The notes under the pieces are model-generated. The model was given only the letters and a program-made list of their open reading frames with translations. It had not been told where the DNA came from and made no database searches. A stretch of 8,087 bases of DNA from Geminicoccaceae bacterium (lineage in GTDB: Bacteria; Pseudomonadota; Alphaproteobacteria; Geminicoccales; Geminicoccaceae): positions 1 to 8,087 of the forward strand of contig JAGREZ010000094.1 of assembly GCA_020446285.1 (NCBI GenBank), written 5' to 3'. Every line of letters starts with the position of its first letter. Positions within the stretch are counted from its first letter, which is position 1. The translations under genes and the position numbers were made by a program. Positions 6,106 through 8,087 of this stretch are shown here, one piece after another.

Positions 6106-7572
6106 CTACGGTTCCCTCGATCGGAGCGGCCAGGCACGGGAGCGGCTCCATTCGAGGAGCTTTCGCCGTTCGGTGCCCGGTGCCACATCCTCGAGCGCAC
6201 GCACATGGTCCATATGGCCGCCGAGTGCCTCGTAATCCTTGCGGGACAATGTGAATTCGATGGGTGCGACCAGCGCCGGAGTCGGCACATGGCCGAAACT
6301 GTTCTCCGGCATCTCCGTGACATCGACCATGTAGGTGATGCCGCCGCCGGGCCAGACATGAACCGGTGCGCCACCCGATGTGACCCGGGCGCGAAGCTCG
6401 CGCACCGAGCGGGTGAGACGCACCGGATTTTCGGTGACGCCCGCGCGCAGTGAGCCGCCGGCGCCGGCCATGAAGATGACCGAGCACAGCGCGGGCTCGC
6501 AATTTTCGGCGATTCGGTCTGTGACGATGCGGATGGGCTCGGGCGGTTCCGCCTCGCGCGGCACGAGATCCCCGTCGAGAACGAACCAGGCGCTGTGTTC
6601 GCCGGTCGTCGAGACGAAAAGAAGGCGCATTCCGGGCCACGCCACCTTCGGATCGATCCTCTCGATGATGGCAAGCGGGTCGTCGACATTGGTTCCGCCC
6701 CAGCCAAGACCGGGTTCGGCCACCTGAAAATAGCGACCCGGCGTCGATCGGCGGCCACGCACGCGGATGCCTGAAGGTGGCATGTCGAGGAAGCGGCCGG
6801 CCTGATGTTCGGTGAGGACACCGGTGATGTGGTCATCGACGACGATCACCTCGTCGACATGGGAGCGCCATTGCCGGGCAAAGATGCCGATAGTGGCCGA
6901 TCCGCAGCCGACCCGCATGCGCTCCTCGCCCTTGCCATTGACCACGGGCGGCCGGCCCGCCTCGACGACCAGTTCGGCACCGCCATCTACCGTCATCCTG
7001 ACGGCCTCGCGGTTGAGCAGGGAGAGCATGGACGAACAGGTGATCCGGCCTTCCTTCTTCGATCCTCCCGTCAGATGGCGCACACCGCCGAGCGAGAGCA
7101 TCTGCGAGCCATATTCGGCGGTGGTTACATGGCCGATCTGTTCGCCATCGACACGCACGGCGGCGGTTTCCGGGCCGACATAACGGTCGGTGTCCATCTT
7201 CACTTTGATACCGCAGTAAGAAAAAATACCTTCAGTAACCACTGTGATCGTGTCCACACCCTCGATTTCGGTGGAGACGATGAAAGGGGCGGGCTTGTAG
7301 TCGGGGTAGGTCGTGCCTGCGCCGATGCCGGTGAGGAAGGTCGATCCGTCACGCAGCAGGCGGCCGTCCCAGTCACTGTCGCCGAGAAACGGCACCATCT
7401 CGCAGCCTTCCCCGGCTGCACGCCTTGCGAAGACTACGGGATCAAGACGGGTCAGCCGGCCCTCCATGTTGGCGTAACGGTCGCAGGCACCGCTTCGCCC
7501 CTCGCGGATCCGGCAGAGTACCGGACAGGCGTCGCAGGTGACGAGATCGTTTTTCTGATCGGTTTCGCTCAT
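6106..7572 (-). CDS. 6-hydroxynicotinate-reductase-like iron-sulfur protein
   Basis: A 488-residue protein resembling those annotated as 6-hydroxynicotinate reductase; in Eubacterium barkeri the named enzyme reduces 6-hydroxynicotinate to the 1,4,5,6-tetrahydro form during nicotinate fermentation, using ferredoxin. Whether the proteobacterial proteins do the same is unproven. The N-terminus has CDACPVLCRIREGRSGACDRY, with Cys13, Cys16, Cys20 and Cys30 spaced as a likely [4Fe-4S] ligand set. Further cysteines lie in FSYCGIK (Cys120), ITCSS (Cys179), GCGSATIG (Cys223) and at 358 and 363. The C-terminal region VWPGGGITYMVDVTEMPENSFGHVPTPALVAPIEF (about 407-440) is ordered and well formed. There are no membrane helices or signal peptide. 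The start ATG at 7572 has only a weak ribosome site. The upstream membrane protein gene on the same strand ends 80 bp away. Codons 112-118 are unusually AT-rich compared with the rest. Confidence 0.8.
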   Translation of the reverse strand: MSETDQKNDLVTCDACPVLCRIREGRSGACDRYANMEGRLTRLDPVVFARRAAGEGCEMVPFLGDSDWDGRLLRDGSTFLTGIGAGTTYPDYKPAPFIVSTEIEGVDTITVVTEGIFSYCGIKVKMDTDRYVGPETAAVRVDGEQIGHVTTAEYGSQMLSLGGVRHLTGGSKKEGRITCSSMLSLLNREAVRMTVDGGAELVVEAGRPPVVNGKGEERMRVGCGSATIGIFARQWRSHVDEVIVVDDHITGVLTEHQAGRFLDMPPSGIRVRGRRSTPGRYFQVAEPGLGWGGTNVDDPLAIIERIDPKVAWPGMRLLFVSTTGEHSAWFVLDGDLVPREAEPPEPIRIVTDRIAENCEPALCSVIFMAGAGGSLRAGVTENPVRLTRSVRELRARVTSGGAPVHVWPGGGITYMVDVTEMPENSFGHVPTPALVAPIEFTLSRKDYEALGGHMDHVRALEDVAPGTERRKLLEWSRSRAWPLRSREP

Positions 7573-7600
7573 GCTGCTTCGGCCCCCATTGCACGGGAGA

Positions 7601-7628
7601 ACTATAACGGGCGTCCGGATGAGGTCCA
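7601..7628 (-). promoter_or_regulatory. Weak candidate promoter in front of the hydroxynicotinate-reductase-like gene
   Basis: Read on the minus strand, TGGACC (7628-7623) and TATAGT (7606-7601) are separated by 16 bp, in the short spacer between the two minus-strand genes. The -10 is a fair match and the -35 a poor one. The gene could instead be served only by read-through from the membrane protein gene upstream, so this is a possible secondary promoter. Confidence 0.25.
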
Positions 7629-7652
7629 GAACGTCCGCTGGCGCGGCCGGCT

Positions 7653-8087
7653 TCAGCCGTTGAAATCGTCGTCGTCACCCATGGTGACATTGACGCTGCC
7701 AACGCCTGCCTCGCGACGGGTATCGAAGTTCCAGCAGAGACCGGCGGCAATGACAGCGCCGATGACCACGAGGACGAGCCAGAAGACGATTTCGAGGATG
7801 GTCCAGTAGCTGAAGGTGGTGCCCGCCAGCCAGTTCATCGCGAGCATGACGATGGCGACCGGTGCACCGATCATCACCGCCTTCTTGAGGAAGGTGATGA
7901 ACGCCCAGCCTCGGTTGAACGCCGTCAGACCCAGCCATGCCTTGCGATAGACAGCATAGCCCAGATAGATCGTCGCGGCACCGATGACGATGCCGAGGAT
8001 CGCCTTTGCCTGCCAGGGGAAATCCATGCCGAGAATGGTGTGGTAGCCGGGCATCCGCGTGGCCGCCCACCAGATCAGTTCGAGCCA
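7653..8087 (-). CDS. Membrane protein of unknown function, three predicted helices (start beyond window edge)
   Basis: I do not recognise a family. The frame is open to the right edge, and the 12 codons upstream of the first Met (at 8054) read WLELIWWAATR, a hydrophobic sequence that looks coding, so the true start is probably outside the window; an ATG start at 8054 would give 133 residues. Counting from that Met, membrane segments are visible at about 17-38 (AKAILGIVIGAATIYLGYAVY), 59-78 (AVMIGAPVAIVMLAMNWLAG) and 83-108 (the run around TILEIVFWLVLVVIGAVIAAG). The C-terminus is a polar tail ending in an acidic run, GDDDDFNG. It shares strand with the hydroxynicotinate-reductase-like gene 80 bp downstream and may belong to the same operon. 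It could be a membrane anchor or redox partner of a system encoded further right; that is speculation. Confidence 0.75.
   Translation of the reverse strand, partial: WLELIWWAATRMPGYHTILGMDFPWQAKAILGIVIGAATIYLGYAVYRKAWLGLTAFNRGWAFITFLKKAVMIGAPVAIVMLAMNWLAGTTFSYWTILEIVFWLVLVVIGAVIAAGLCWNFDTRREAGVGSVNVTMGDDDDFNG

Noticed and set aside
6805..7809. A 334-codon open frame on the plus strand, antisense to the hydroxynicotinate-reductase-like and membrane protein genes
   Set aside because: It crosses two well-supported minus-strand genes and their spacer, has low-complexity His/Asp/Gly composition and no recognisable domain.

Overview
This is a GC-rich, densely coded 8.1 kb stretch, most likely from the chromosome of an alphaproteobacterium, perhaps a rhizobial-type (Hyphomicrobiales) or related order. 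The reasons are the high GC with strong G/C preference at third codon positions, a malic enzyme fused to a phosphotransacetylase-like domain, a textbook CtrA-type box (TTAA-N7-TTAAC), and the families present (YqgE/AlgH, a Prx5-type peroxiredoxin, a 6-hydroxynicotinate-reductase-like protein). There is no sign of phage, insertion sequence, CRISPR array, tRNA or rRNA, and no gene-free gap exceeds 300 bases.

Layout. (1) Bases 1-1791, plus strand: the 3' four-fifths of a malic enzyme-PTA fusion, cut by the window edge. (2) 1845-2441, minus: a YqgE/AlgH protein, convergent with the malic enzyme. (3) 2619-3104, plus: a one-Cys-looking Prx5-type peroxiredoxin, divergent from yqgE across a 177-bp spacer that holds a plausible promoter and a short perfect dyad. 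(4) 3105-3241: an intergenic region with the CtrA-type box. (5) About 3242-3610, plus: a small unrecognised hydrophobic membrane protein. (6) About 3648-5111, plus: a protein whose C-terminal half is a GH43-like beta-propeller of the kind seen in the N-terminal region of glucosamine inositolphosphorylceramide transferase-like proteins. (7) 5290-6063, plus: a short-chain dehydrogenase/reductase with its own good promoter and ribosome binding site. (8) 6106-7572, minus: a 6-hydroxynicotinate-reductase-like Fe-S protein. (9) 7653-8087, minus: a three-helix membrane protein running off the window edge, probably co-transcribed with (8).

How the genes relate. Genes 1-3 look like housekeeping functions: carbon flux from malate to pyruvate, a conserved protein of unclear role, and peroxide detoxification. 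Genes 5 and 6 may form a two-gene unit placed under cell-cycle (CtrA) control, which would suggest an envelope or surface-glycan role; this is inference. Genes 8 and 9 look like the downstream end of a minus-strand operon that continues beyond the right edge. The least understood parts are the CtrA-box/membrane protein/propeller unit and the 6-hydroxynicotinate-reductase-like protein with its membrane neighbour.
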